Shown here one piece after another: positions 11,031 through 22,200 of a stretch of DNA of 64,000 nucleotides; the stretch's first letter is position 1, and the number at the start of each line of letters is the position of its first letter. Source of the stretch: Ignelater luminosus (Eukaryota; Arthropoda; Insecta; Coleoptera; Elateridae); NCBI GenBank assembly GCA_011009095.1, contig VTPC01007235.1:24714-88713 (forward strand), written 5' to 3'. A program made the translations under genes and the position numbers. Under the pieces are notes generated by a model that was not told the DNA's origin, made no database searches, and saw nothing but the letters and a program-made list of their open reading frames with translations.

Positions 11031-11580
11031 TAAATGCAAGCATTTCTAGGCTTGACTGGTTATTTAAGAAAGTTCATTCCTATGTATTCTTTAGTTGCGA
11101 AACCACTTAATGATTTGCTAAAAAAAGGCGCAAATTTTATGTTTGATAAAAATCAGAAACAAGCCTTTCTAAATCTTAAGGAGTTGCTTATTAGTGAACC
11201 TGTTTTATGCATTTATAGCGAGGAAGCCTACACAGAGCTACATACAGACGCAAGCAAATACGGTTACAGTGCCTGTCTACTCCAAAAAGCAACGGATGAT
11301 AGAAAATTGCATCCAAACAGACTACTGCCAAAAAAAAATTATAATAGCTAGTAGTTGGAAGTGCTAGCCATCGTACAAGCAGTTAACAAATTCCGAGTTT
11401 ACTTACTTGGATCAAAGTTTGAGATAATCACAGATTGTGCCGGATTTCAGAAAACCATGAGCAAAAAGGATCTAGCCCCGGAAATGACTAGATGAGTTTT
11501 ACTTTTAGGAGAGTACGAATTTGAAATCGAACATTATAAAAGTAGTCGAATGTGTCATGTGGACGCTCTGACCAGAAACC
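11031..11580 (+). pseudogene. Gypsy RNase H domain
   Basis: The open frame 11034-11351 has FLGLTGYLRKFIPMYSLVAK, which closes the RT, and then TELHTDASKYGYSACLLQ, the first RNase H aspartate. Two stops at about 11349 are followed by LEVLAIVQAVNKFRVYL, EIITDCAGF and MCHVDALTR, giving the remaining acidic positions. In the element cycle this domain removes RNA from the RNA-DNA hybrid. Confidence 0.88.
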
Positions 11581-11639
11581 CTACAGTATTTTCTATCATG
11601 GGTAAAGACGACATGTTACAAAGAATCAAGTTAGCACAG

Positions 11640-12290
11640 GATAACGATGACCACAAGCTGTGAATAAAATACTAGCTACAGAACCCTATAAAAATTATCT
11701 TATAAAACATGACATCCTTTACAAATACGAAGATGGAAATGTAGCGCCTCGTTTATACAAATTGAAATAATACGTAAGGCTCATGACACTGGCCATTTTG
11801 CAACTAGACAGAAGAAACGGTTGAAAGAGATTTATTTAAATAAAGTTTCTTTAAATACTCTGCACGTTGATCAGCTGCGTCCTCTACCGTTTACAAACAA
11901 AAACTACCATTACATTTTAGCTATTATAGACGACTTTAGCAAGTTTACTTGGTTATACACAACCAAGTCTACTACTACTAAAGAAGTGGTAAACTGTCTT
12001 GTTAAGCTACAAAAAAGGCTTAGAAACCCAACTCGGGTTATTACAGATAAAGGTACTGCCTTTACGACACAGGAATTCAAAACTTTCTGCGAGGAACAAG
12101 AAATCGAGCATGTCACTATCACTACAGGCGTTCCACGTGGTAATGATAGAAAGGGTCCATAGAACTGTGGTTGCGGTATTAGCTAAATTGAGCCTCGAAA
12201 ATTCTAGAAATCGGTATAAATTTGTAGATCAAATCCAAAGAATTTTGAATTTCACGCATCAACCAAGTGGCGGCAGCACTGTATGAATGA
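11640..12290 (+). pseudogene. Gypsy integrase core, frameshifted
   Basis: Reading resumes near 11780 with AHDTGHFATRQKKR, where the zinc-binding region and tRNA-like linker are reduced. The frame 11821-12162 has DQLRPLPFTNKNYHYIL, AIIDDFSKFTWLY and RVITDKGTAFTTQEF, which contain the two catalytic aspartates. A frameshift at about 12145 leads to ERVHRTVVAVLAKL with the catalytic glutamate and to the end of the core by 12285. Confidence 0.88.
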
Positions 12291-12408
12291 AGATGAGGAA
12301 TAAGGAAGACCTAAGAGTAAAAGAAATAATTGACGCAGAAGTAACAAAAAAAATTTTAGTTACAAAGAGAAAAGTTACGAAAAGATTGTAAGAGAGGAAA
12401 ATCTCAAA

Positions 12409-12657
12409 ATGTACAATCTAAGGACACCACCAAAAAAATATAGCAAAGCTGATTTGGTCGCCACTAAGCGAACGCAGTTTGAAGCTGGGATCAAGCTTCA
12501 TAGAAACTATTTTAGGCCCTATGAGATTGTGATAACAAAATTAAACGAGAGATACGATGTCGTCAAAGTCGGTGATCATGAGGATCCATTGCGTGTCTCG
12601 ACATGCGCGGAGTATATGAAGCAATGGATAGACAATGCGAGCGACAAGAACAAATAA
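12409..12657 (+). pseudogene. Gypsy integrase C-terminal module
   Basis: This 82-codon frame reads YNLRTPPKKYSKADLVATKR, FRPYEIV and NERYDVVKVGDHEDPLR, ending AEYMKQW. It matches the C-terminal GPY/F-type module of Gypsy integrases that contacts target or donor DNA. The stop at 12655 marks the end of pol. The stretch 12290-12408 between the core and this frame is lysine-rich and interrupted. Confidence 0.8.
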
Positions 12658-12659
12658 CG

Positions 12660-12966
12660 AATTCGGGTCGAATTCATTGTTAGGGTGGCCGAGTGTAGGA
12701 GTTATCTTTAGTAGTACAGTAAGTTTCCATTTAAGTAAAAGTAAAAAAATCAAGCACATACAAAACCGCTTAGGCACCTACCCTCACTACGGCATGGAAT
12801 GGGGTGGTGTTGCCGGTGCTTAGGTAAGAAGATGGCAGAAGGACGGAAGGGAAAGACGTAGGGAAAAAACGACAAGACGAAAGACGGTATCCGTTCTACA
12901 CCTGCCCTAGCGATTTTATGTATAGTTACTTCAATATATTAACTTAACTTAAAATTATGTAGGCCT
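12660..12966 (+). other. Possible 3' LTR or 3' UTR of Gypsy element
   Basis: This stretch follows the pol stop. It starts with a purine-rich GGGTGGCCGAG-type tract and then TGTAGGAGTTATC at 12694, a plausible LTR start with TG. I could not find a second copy upstream of 9638, so it cannot be confirmed as an LTR. Confidence 0.35.
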
Positions 12967-12982
12967 TTTAATCACAAAAAAA

Positions 12983-13075
12983 CCGTAGGCCCTATAATTG
13001 ATTTAGTAGGATCATTACCTATTTCTAATGATTACATTTATTTAGTTACCACGGTTGATCGTTTTTCTCGGTGAC
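12983..13075 (+). pseudogene. Short integrase scrap of another Gypsy element
   Basis: A plus frame reads GPIIDLVGSLPISNDYIYLV followed by TTVDRFSR and a stop. This is the first part of a Ty3/Gypsy integrase core, with the first catalytic Asp in IIDLVGSLP. It is not part of the element that ends at 12660, which has its own integrase with different wording. It ends abruptly at the point where the minus-strand Gypsy begins (about 13078). Confidence 0.8.
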
Positions 13076-13077
13076 TG

Positions 13078-13690
13078 AGTTAGATTGGCCACAAACGAAT
13101 CCGTGTCTATTGGTATTTTTGATTTTGAAAAAAACTCTCTAGGCAATCGTATGGATTTACCATATACCATTTGCACGATAGAGTGGTTTGCATCTTCACG
13201 CACTTCAGATCTTAATTCAAGTCCTATTGTTGGCAATGACATTGTCCAGTTAATGGAACTATGGGACCTAACTGCGGCTGTTATAGTCCTCTGTAGGCGT
13301 TCTATTTTACCGTTTGATTGCGGGTGGTAGACCGTCGCATGCTGTACCTTCACGTCGCAAACCCTGCGAGGCTACGAAATAATTCAGACTCAAATTGTCT
13401 GTCTTGGTCCGTAATAATTCGAGAAAGCACACCAAATCTAGTGATCCAGTGCTCGTAAAACGTTTTAGTCACGCTTTCAGCTGAGATATCTTTTACTGGC
13501 ATGACCTCCATTCAACAGGTGTAACGACCGATGACTGTGACACAGCGGGAGTATCCCTCCAAGGGAGGTAATGGTCTAACTATATCAATATGTATAACAT
13601 GAAATCTTTCATCTAGTTCGGGGTACCTGTTAACCTCAGACTTGGTATCTCTATTTATTTAATTTTTCTGATAGGCAATGCAAGCTCGGG
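13078..13690 (-). pseudogene. Gypsy integrase (minus), frameshifted
   Basis: From about 13620 the minus strand reads FHVIHIDIVRPLPPLEGYS with the first catalytic Asp, then PVKDISAESVTKTFYEHW, then IITDQDRQFESELFRSL with the second Asp. A frameshift near 13350 leads to the open frame 13353-13042, which contains VYHPQSNGKIERLQRT with the catalytic Glu and then NHSIVQMVYGKSIRLPREFF. The true homology stops at about 13078; codons beyond that are from the neighbouring scrap. Confidence 0.9.
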
Positions 13691-13691
13691 T

Positions 13692-14192
13692 CTATTTCCT
13701 GATATGGTTGTTCATATCAGGCCAAACATACCGAGCAACTACCTGCTTGAGCGTTGCTTTTATGCCAGGATGAACAAGGCCATGGACTTGATGAAACATT
13801 CGATAACTTGCTGGAATAAATGGGCGAATGTTAGTTGTAGATATATAGCGCCAAAGAAATTTATCACAAGGCAATCTATGTTTCTTGAAGTCAAGGATAG
13901 ACTTGTCACTTTGCAAGACGTTTTCCAATTCCGCATCTCCTATTTGCGTATCTGCGACCAAATCATAATTTAGTGCTTTTATTTCATGAATCATGGCCAG
14001 CGTATCCGCTATGATATTGTCGTGTCTGCTGATGTCAACAATCTTGGTAGAAAATTGGAATATATATTGAAGATGTCTGTGTTGTCTTGGAAATGCTTTG
14101 TTACTTTTCTGTTTGAATGCAAATGTTAGTGATTTATGATATGTCATTATTGTAAAGTCTCTCCCTTCTAATATATGTTTGAAGTGTCTCAC
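13692..14192 (-). pseudogene. Gypsy RNase H and zinc-binding region (minus)
   Basis: A 166-codon open frame begins MRHFKHILEGRDFTIMTYHK, the later part of RNase H, and continues through VDISRHDNIIADTLAM. Its end, HQVHGLVHPGIKATLKQVV and then ARYVWPDM, is the His-containing half of the integrase zinc-binding region. This is the longest uninterrupted piece of this element. Confidence 0.9.
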
Positions 14193-14690
14193 AAAAAGGT
14201 ACTATAGGGTTTCTGTGCTGTGGTCAGTGTTTTTGAAAAAAATGCTATTGATTTCCAACCATCTCCTTCGTACTGCTGGAATACTGCTCCTATGGTCAAC
14301 TCAGATGCACCCGTACTTAAAACTAAGGGGAATCGCGAATCTGGAAAAGTAAGCATCGCCAAAGTTGCATGTAAGCCCAAAACTGATTTCAAAATGTTAA
14401 TACGTAAACCACATTTATTGAGACTATCTAAAACTTGTTGTAAGTGATGCCGATGCTCTGCAAGGGAGGCACACTCTATCAAAATATCATCTAAGTAAGG
14501 CAATAGAAAGTCCAGTCCATAAAATACTTCGTTCACAAATCGTTGGAGCGTTGACGGGGCATTACGCAAACCAAACCTCATGACATTAAACTTGTATTAA
14601 CCAAAAGAAGTTATAATTGCTTCGAAACGTGGGGATTTCAGTGTTGTTTGCAGCATACAACTTATAGGTTTCATCTGAAATTGACTTCCT
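14189..14690 (-). pseudogene. Gypsy RT fused by deletion to RNase H (minus)
   Basis: Frame 14581-14189 starts RFGLRNAPSTLQRFVNEVF and has PYLDDILIE, the motif C of RT. After RINILKSVLGLHA it jumps directly into PLVLSTGASELTIGAVFQQ, which is RNase H. The RT thumb and connection are therefore deleted. Upstream, 14690-14582 gives a short run of the fingers with a stop just before RFGLRN. Confidence 0.9.
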
Positions 14691-14762
14691 TTGGGGGGGG
14701 GGGTATTATTGACACCTCTGCTCCACTATCCACTAGAAGCTATTGCTAGTTCGGCTGCTGAT
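14691..14762 (-). pseudogene. Gypsy protease active-site remnant (minus)
   Basis: The minus strand encodes LLVDSGAEVSII, a retropepsin active site with the catalytic Asp in DSGA. It is followed at once by a run of Gs/Cs (about 11 bp near 14692-14702) and the start of RT-like sequence. Most of the protease is missing. Confidence 0.75.
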
Positions 14763-15356
14763 TTAAGTTTTCCGACTCCCACGTACATGGTGGTCGACAT
14801 TTTCAGGTTTACACTTGTGACCAAAATAAAAATGATAGTAACAAATCTTACCAGTTGGATTATATCTTTTTCTGCTACGACTTTGTGTAGCGTTGCTATT
14901 CTTGTCGTAGGATCTTCCCCTAACTTGCAAAAATGCGATTAGTTTTCTTACCTCTGCTATTTCCGAAGATATATTTTTATCTCGTGTGTTATTCTGGGCT
15001 GCTATCGTATATATTTCTGAGTGGGGGTTTATTTCAGCCATTTCAGGTAGTTTATCCAAATTCTCATCGCTGATGAGACGAATATTTTTGATATTTTCGG
15101 GCATTTTATTAATCCAAACAGTTCTGAGGACTTTTTCTGTTATGTCTTCGCCAGCCAAGGTTTTCATTCGACGTAAGAATTGGCTGGGGTTTTGTTTCTA
15201 AGTTCCAAACCAGTTACGAGTCGCTTGATTCTTTTATCTTCACTCTCTCTGAAAATATTCAAGAGTCTTTCCTTAGCAGCAGAATATTTATCGTCTCTTC
15301 TCGTTTCCTGCAGCCTGCTGTTCATTTGAATAAGAATTGTTGTCTCCTTGGCTCAT
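14763..15356 (-). pseudogene. Gypsy Gag (minus), internally deleted
   Basis: An ATG at 15356-15354 starts MSQGDNNSYSNEQQAAGNEK. It then jumps, after a frameshift, to SAAKERLLNIFRESEDKRIK, so the N-terminal half of Gag is missing. Frame 15167-14763 continues MKTLAGEDITEKVLRTVWIN and SDENLDKLPEMAEI, and ends in CYYHFYFGHKC, a degraded zinc knuckle. This is the capsid portion of a Gypsy Gag. Confidence 0.82.
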
Positions 15357-15369
15357 TACTCCGCGCCGG

Positions 15370-17700
15370 TTAACAAATTTTAATTATTAGTTACCTGGTA
15401 CCTACAGTCTGCATAGGTATGCTTGTAAAGTTTCTATGACGAAAAAGTATAGTTGGGTTGTGAACGGGTTGGAGTCCAAGCCTCCAATCGGAGACTTCCT
15501 GGGAGAGTATCTCGAAGCTGACGATGGCAGTATAGCCTGAAAATTAGGCCATATGAGCATTTCAATGTTGTGGCTAGACGATGTCTTGTAGATAGAAGAG
15601 AAATTAGATTAGAGAAAGAATTGATCCCTGGGGTACCTCAGCTAGTAGTGTAAAAACCCTTGAGGTTGTTTATCTGTGTTTTTATTATCTTTTGATATTT
15701 TTATTAAAAAAATATAATTGCAACATGCTATTTTGTTTTGTTGATGAATGATGAAGTTCATTATCATTAAAATGTATGATGTAAAAGCAATGTTTCGTTA
15801 TTAGACTTACAATTTGTACAAAATCAGGAAATCTAATAACTTTTGGAAAACAAATTTTGTTATTATAATTAAAGTCATGTGTTTGTGTTTAGACTTGGCG
15901 TTTGACATTAATTATTTCATTATTGCGTTATACTGGATTTATTATTATTAATAAATTTTATTTACACAGAAGATAAACAATAAGCAATTACACTGAGATG
16001 TAATTATCCCGGCATATAACTTGCTAGAAATGCAAAATTGAAATTAATTTCATTATTATTTTGAATCTGAAAACATTTTATAAGTTTATTTGGCTATATT
16101 GCGAATCGATTCCAGTTTGTTATCTTTTTAATAATTATAGAGAATTAATAAACAATTATATTATAATTTTAAAAGTTTGATTAGTTACAGTGTTTGATTG
16201 TAACTTTTACAAATATTTTTATTTCTGCAAATATGGACTCTACAGTCTACATCTGCATATATAATTTCAAAACATTTATATTGTAATATTCAGTACTGCA
16301 ACATAAATTTTGATCAGAAACCAATACTCTTAAAACTTCCCGTATCACAGTTACAAATCTAAGTCTTAAATCTTTAAATAATGATGAAAATATCCGCAAG
16401 ACCTGAATTACTCTTTAAATATTTCAAAAGCGTAGAAGTTTATTTCTGTTTCACGAGTTTATAAAATTGTTTGTTTTAAAACCACACGGTTAAAATTCCC
16501 ACTGCAATACGAACTTATAAAGCGTAAAGCAAAATGCAATTTTATTTGCTGTATAACAGTGCAAATAACATATAACCGATTTTCAAACCACCAATACATC
16601 ATCCAATAGCGCGAAAAGAAGGGAAATCTAGAGACGAAAGCATGTGTTTGGAAATTTGATTTACTTTTGCTATTCCCGGCATCTGCTATAGGTAGTATAC
16701 CGACCGAGTACATAAAATATATTGCCATTTACAGGAGGAATAGATTACTCAAGCATAATCTAATTCCATTAAATTTAATTTATTTCTCAGACCTCTATAC
16801 GGTTTCTTACAATTTTCAAATACTACCTTCTCTCCATTTCTGTTTTTGTTTTCTAATCTGATGGGTTTTACAAAGGAATATAAAATAAGATTTTCGCCAG
16901 AAAATTTATTTTTTTCAAGTGTGATCGAATTTAAAGCTAATGCGATAGACATCGGACAAGGATCAGATTCAAAATTGACACATTCTCCGCTGGGAAAAGA
17001 CCCAACCACCATCGCTATATTTTACGCGGTCGATTCGATCTCCACAGCTTGACTTGATATGATTTATGCACTCTATAACCTCTTCGAGAGGTATTTTTAG
17101 ATAACATATAAAGGCTTAAAAAGAAAACTAGATGTTTTCCTTTTAATCTCCACCGAACCATTTGTTACTAATTTGTTTCGTTCAAAACATTCCTTTTTAG
17201 ATACTAATCGGAATTAATAATTATTACTCTATTAAATATGTACTTCTACTGTAATTGTCTGCTGAACACAAACTAGAAATCTAAGCAAAGATAAAACAAT
17301 TTGTGTTATTCCTGAGATGTATGTAAATTTGTGTTCTCTTCTAACAGTTCATTAATGTCTGTTGCGATTTTCCAACTAATTAATTTCTTGTGCAGTAAGG
17401 ATTAAGTGTTTAACGACCATGTTGTTAGTTAGTAATGTGAATACAGTACACAGAACATCAATAACGGTGGGAAAACTAAGCATTTTTTTAATTGGAATCT
17501 TCAGTAAATTCAGTTAATCCTTAATTCTTTTAAAAAGTAAGTATGAGAATTTATTTAAGTAGAGAAGGTTTCACAAAACCATTCAGAAAAACTAGCACAA
17601 CAAAAAAAGGAAATGGTCGTTATAGATAGGGATGTTAACAGGAACTAGCGGCAAATAAAAAATCAATAGAGCGAGTCTTGGTATAATGAGATAAATAAAG
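15370..17700. other. Unassigned stretch
   Basis: 15370-15660 has intermediate GC and may be LTR or leader of the minus Gypsy. The rest is AT-rich. Short frames at 16728-16459 (-), 16667-16861 (+) and 17012-16749 (-) overlap one another and show no domain. Confidence 0.35.
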
Positions 17701-19090
17701 GAAGAGACCGAAACATGCAAAGAAACTATAAAGCGAATTGTTTTAAACATAGATGAGGAAAGAATCTATTTTAGTCCAAAAAAAGGGACGGGTACAATAC
17801 AAACACGGAAAGAAGTTATAGGCCGTAAAGCGATTAGAATCAAAATACCTAGACAAGTTCTACCAAAAATTCAACTAAATTTATTAGTAGCATTAATAGT
17901 AGAACAGACAATTGAAAAAAATACAGAAATATTTTCCTTCAAATGAAAGACACTTCCGGTGTGAATTTAACTTTTTCGTTCAAGATTCTGATGTACAGCA
18001 AAAATAAAATGTCGACTGTTGCTTCACAAATAAATTTGAAGAAATCAGATGACGTCAGCTGCCTTAATGTCAGTAGATTCGAGAACGCGACTAACACACT
18101 CGATTATCTTATTAGCAATAAATTAGTTTTCGACTTTTATTTTTCTTTTTAAGTACATCTAAACAAATTACCATTGGAACCAGATCATTTACAAACAGTG
18201 ACAGATTTTAAGGAATATTCAAAATTAGAATTAGTAAAAATGGTAGGATGTGGTGGTGCGCTTATTTTTAATATTGAGAGGGCGTTAAAGGAGCTGCCTC
18301 GGGCGCCAGATTTGTTGAAGAGGTTTACTGCTCCGCCTTGTCTTTGGAGGCTTTCAGATAGTGGAGATTCAGAAATCCAGAGGTCGAACAGTTGAATGGC
18401 TGTAAGGCTTACAGTCAGAATAAAACACACAATTGTAATCAAACAGTATCTATTAAAGACAAGAAGAAGATATATATACAGGCAACATATAACCAAGCAA
18501 GTTTTTCAAGACAGGCAAAGTATATACACAAAACCTACTATATAACCAGGCAGTGCAACAAGCAGCAGTTACGCAAGGTGCAAATCAAGCGGGTCAAAAT
18601 ATTAGTGTTACGGTTTGGGTCAAGTGCTCCACAGGAGTAGTTGGTAGGAATAAGAGGCGGAGAGTAGAGTAACCCAGCGGCGACGGACCGGCGCGACCGC
18701 CAACAACGACACCGGGATATTTATTCTTATGGCTTGATCGACGTCGGTAGTCCAACCTTACGGCTTACCCGAATACTTACTACCCACAGAATACTCACTG
18801 TAGACTGGAGCTGGATGAGTTACTAGGTTGTTTTAAGACCTGCAACGGTTGCAACTGCTTTTAGATGGTCGGGAATTTGCTCTCTCCCCATACCAGCAAC
18901 TACATGTAGCGGAGACGCTACAAGTGGGGACGCACTAGTAGGGAAATTGGTGTGCGGCTAGCATCTCTGATGATGCATAATAAAATTTAATTATATTAAT
19001 TACAATACAATCTTTAATAAATACAGCGAAGAAATATCTGCTGTTAGCTAAATACATTTTACAAACTCGTTTAAATAAAATATAAAATAA
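17700..19090. other. Unassigned stretch with weak coding-like pieces
   Basis: A plus frame at 18174-18395 (73 codons) is polar and then Pro/Leu-rich; a 69-codon frame precedes it. I recognise neither. From about 18640 to 18960 the composition is clearly GC-richer (GGCGACGGACCGGCGCGACC near 18680), unlike the flanks, so a captured or inserted fragment is likely. No RNA gene was recognised in it. Confidence 0.3.
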
Positions 19091-19421
19091 ACCTGTCAAC
19101 TTGTGTCAAGAGCCCTGGGAAGCAGCCTCTGCTTGTTACAAGCCAGGAGAAAGGGCGAGTGAGAGAGGAGTAAAACCTCTATGAAAAACCGTGGTTTAGC
19201 TGCCCCGGTTGATAGTACCCTTGCTAGGGTACGGCAAAGACCTCAATGACACCAAGGAAGAAGAAAATAAATTTTCAAAATGGAGGAGCTGACGTAGGAA
19301 GCAATCTACTGCCTGTGGTTCCACATGTTAGTGGCGACTGATCTTGTAAAGCTTAGTAATAGAACTTCTGAGTGTAACGGGACTGAATTCGCGCTCACAA
19401 ACTCTTCTCACATTAGTCAAC

Positions 19422-20443
19422 ATGGAAACTGCACCTTCCACAACAGAGACTTACCTTAGTGGGTCAAATTTCACGATTGAAAAGCGGCAAGTGGTGTATC
19501 CGGATTCTAAGGAGACCACAGAAGATTGCAAGGAGAAAATTCGAAGTATCCCAAAACCCCGTAAAAACAAAATCAATCCGAAATCACTAATTTGGTTAAT
19601 GGAATTTAATGTAAACTCTCTCTTGAAACTAGGAAACTAAAAATCATCTCAGACAAACCTACCGAACGCCACATCAAAATTATACAATTACAAGAATCAC
19701 CATACACAGATAAACACTCCCTCGATACAGAAGGATACAGGATATATGCACAAGGGAAAGCCAGGAAAACGGGTCGTTCCAAATTGTCCACAATTCGAAA
19801 CAGGTTTCATAACACATAAGTCAATACTTGATACAATCACATTTTTTAAGTCTCATTCAGGACGCCCGTCTACTATGACAATAAAATCAGCGAATAAAAT
19901 TTACACTCTAATCAACGGACCGGCATCAACTAACATCACCAACAGAAAAGAACCTAAGAAAACGAAAGCATTCTGGGACCAAATACACAACATTCTGCAA
20001 ACAGTTCTAAGAACCCAAGTCAAAGTTTTCATAGGCGATTTCAACGTGCAAACTGGTAAAGGAAAGCAGTTTAGATACTGGATAGATAAACGGCCAGGAC
20101 AAGCAGACTAAACTCAATAGCATGCAACTCGTCGAATTATGAAAAAATCATGACCTAATTTTTTAAATTGGCATCCTTTAAGAAAAAGACCTTTAAAGCC
20201 AAGACTTGGATCACACTCAACTCACCAATAGGTGAATTTCAGCGCGATCACGTGATGATCTCTTGTCTAAATACTTCCAAAATCATGAAATTCAAAGTCC
20301 CCAAAGGACTCGACCTAAATTCCTATCATTGCCCAATAAAATTGTTCCTAGACATTATTCCAGAAAAGAGACATTTTAAAATAAGAGCTCCACAATGCAA
20401 ATGCGACGTTCAAAACATCAAAGGTAATAAACGGAAAGATTAA
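19422..20443 (+). pseudogene. LINE endonuclease domain (first copy)
   Basis: Open pieces at 19422-19640, 19746-20111 and 20168-20443 together give the endonuclease. Key positions seen are the QES Glu near 19693, the loop YRIYAQGKPGKR, KVFIGDFNVQTGK with the Asp-x-Asn pair near 20035, and the late QRDHVMIS with Asp-His near 20250. These make up the nicking site used for target-primed reverse transcription. Frames change at about 19640 and 20110 and stops occur between, so it is not expressible as one protein. Confidence 0.87.
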
Positions 20444-22200
20444 ATTCACAGAATGGCAGCAATTATAGTCTGAACTTTTACAAGCAGCAGAAAACAGAGC
20501 ACCACGAACTAAAACGCGCAAACATGCCGTGACGTGACCTGCTTATAGAACTCAAGCAATAAGCGTGGAGAAATTGACTGCGTAATAAAAACCAAAAGAT
20601 CTTGCAAGAACTCAAAAAATCAGAAAAACAGTTACAAAATCGATAAGAAAGATATGCAAACAGAATGACAACACGACATTACAAGACATAGAAGACGACT
20701 TCAGGAAAAACAATTCACGAACTACTAGAGAACATTTAAAGAAAGACTGACTGATTCCCCACCATTACTCCAGTCCAGAAACGAAGAAGGAAAAATTGCC
20801 CGCAACAATAGTAAAAACTGTGAAATCCTTGCCAAATACTTTGCAAATTGCTCAACTGTGAAAAGCCATTGACTCCATCCAGCGATACCCAGATTCAAAA
20901 CCACCAAGCCTGCACGAAATCAAAGAGATAATCCATTCTTCGAAAAATAACAAGGCATTGGGAGAAGACTAGATCACCGCAGAACTCTGGAAAAATGCAG
21001 AAAAAAACCTTATTATAAAAGTCAAACAGATTCTGGATAAAATTTGGAAAACTGGAAAAATCCCCAACGACTGGAAAACGTTGATCATACACTCATTACA
21101 TAAAAAAGAAAATAAGACAGACCTAAACAACTATCTCGGAATCTCCGTTCTTTTAATCCTTACAAAATTCTTTCCAGAGCCCTTTCCAACAGTGCGGAAC
21201 ACCAACTTGATCCACAACTCGGCAAATCCAAGGTGGATTCAAAAAAAGACGATCCTGCACAGATCAAATTATAAACCTGAAGAATTCAATAAAATACTTC
21301 CGCAGCACATTTCAAAAAAGCTTATTATTGCATAGACCGAGAATACTTTTTCGAAATACTAGCTAAATTTGAACCAGACCGAAAGACAACAAAGCGAATC
21401 AAGGAAACACTCACAGAGACAACATCAAAAGTAAAATTTAAAAGTGAACTGAGCAAAGAGTACTCTTTAACTGCATCTTTGGAATAATTGTAAGGAAATG
21501 GCTTACGACCAAAAATCAAAGGTGAAGAAATAGAGTGTCTTGCCTATGCCGATGACATGGTACTAAGTGCCAAAAACATCCCAGACGCACAGTAACAACT
21601 CGAAATATTGCAAACACAAGCAGCAAAAATCGGTCTGCAGATTTCCTTCAAAAAAACAAAATTTATGACAGACATCAAAACACGACACATGAACTTAAAA
21701 TTGGCAACAAAAATTCCTGTGTTAAAGAATTTAAATACCTCGGTAAATTGATCACCGAAGACTGCATCAAAAAGATGTCCATAGAGTCAAAACTGCAGAA
21801 AATGGAAACCGCGTTTCAATTAACAAAAAGTATCTACAACAAAAAATGCCTCTTCTGAAACTGTAAAATCCGACATTATACAACAGTGGTCAAACCAGAA
21901 GACTTCAGAGACACTCAACTTCCAACACAGAACACTGAAAGAACGATTAGAAATAAAGGAACGCAAAATAATAAGAAAAGTATTAGGACCAAGAACCAAG
22001 GACGGAATACATTAGCCAAAATCTAACACAGAAATCTACAAACACATATCCAAATCCACAGATGCAATACGCATGCGACGAATCCAGTTCAGGAGACACT
22101 CGAAAAGGATGGATTCAAACAGGCTAACACGCCAAATTTACTCTTTTCTGAAAAACAAGACTAGTAGATCCGACTGGTACAAACAAACAGAAAAAGATCT
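20444..22200 (+). pseudogene. LINE reverse transcriptase (first copy)
   Basis: After a decayed linker (20450-20890), the RT starts with LHEIKEIIHS, LWKNAEKNLIIKVKQILDKI and DWKTLIIHSLHKKENKTDLN. Then come NYLGISVLLI and a shifted, shortened region around 21240-21350. The segment between the fingers and motif C has lost the usual VRQGDGLSP block, by deletion near 21480. YADDM (motif C) lies at 21545-21559, followed by VKEFKYLGKLITEDCIKK. The C-terminal part to 22200 is readable only in pieces. Confidence 0.87.

Larger units (their letters stand above)
9638..12660 (+). mobile_element. Ty3/Gypsy LTR retrotransposon body, decayed
   Basis: Gag zinc knuckle, protease, reverse transcriptase, RNase H, integrase core and C-terminal module occur in the order gag-PR-RT-RH-IN, the Ty3/Gypsy order. 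The whole pol is interrupted by stops and frameshifts. No paired LTR was found inside the window, so the outer limits are not set. Parts are listed separately. Confidence 0.92.
13078..15356 (-). mobile_element. Minus-strand Ty3/Gypsy element with internal deletions
   Basis: Reading from 15356 downward the order is gag, protease active site, RT, RNase H, zinc region and integrase. Large pieces are missing within gag, between protease and RT fingers, and between the RT palm and RNase H. The integrase is cut at 13078. It belongs to a family with DSGA-type protease and a long integrase related in style to insect Mag-like Gypsy elements (inference from wording). No LTRs were recognised; 15370-15660 may hold leader or LTR sequence. 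Confidence 0.9.

Noticed and set aside
12660..12966. Claim of a definite 3' LTR.
   Set aside because: No second copy upstream of the Gypsy body, so only listed as possible.
13085..14447. Plus-strand frames of 75-89 codons.
   Set aside because: Antisense shadows of the minus-strand Gypsy pol.
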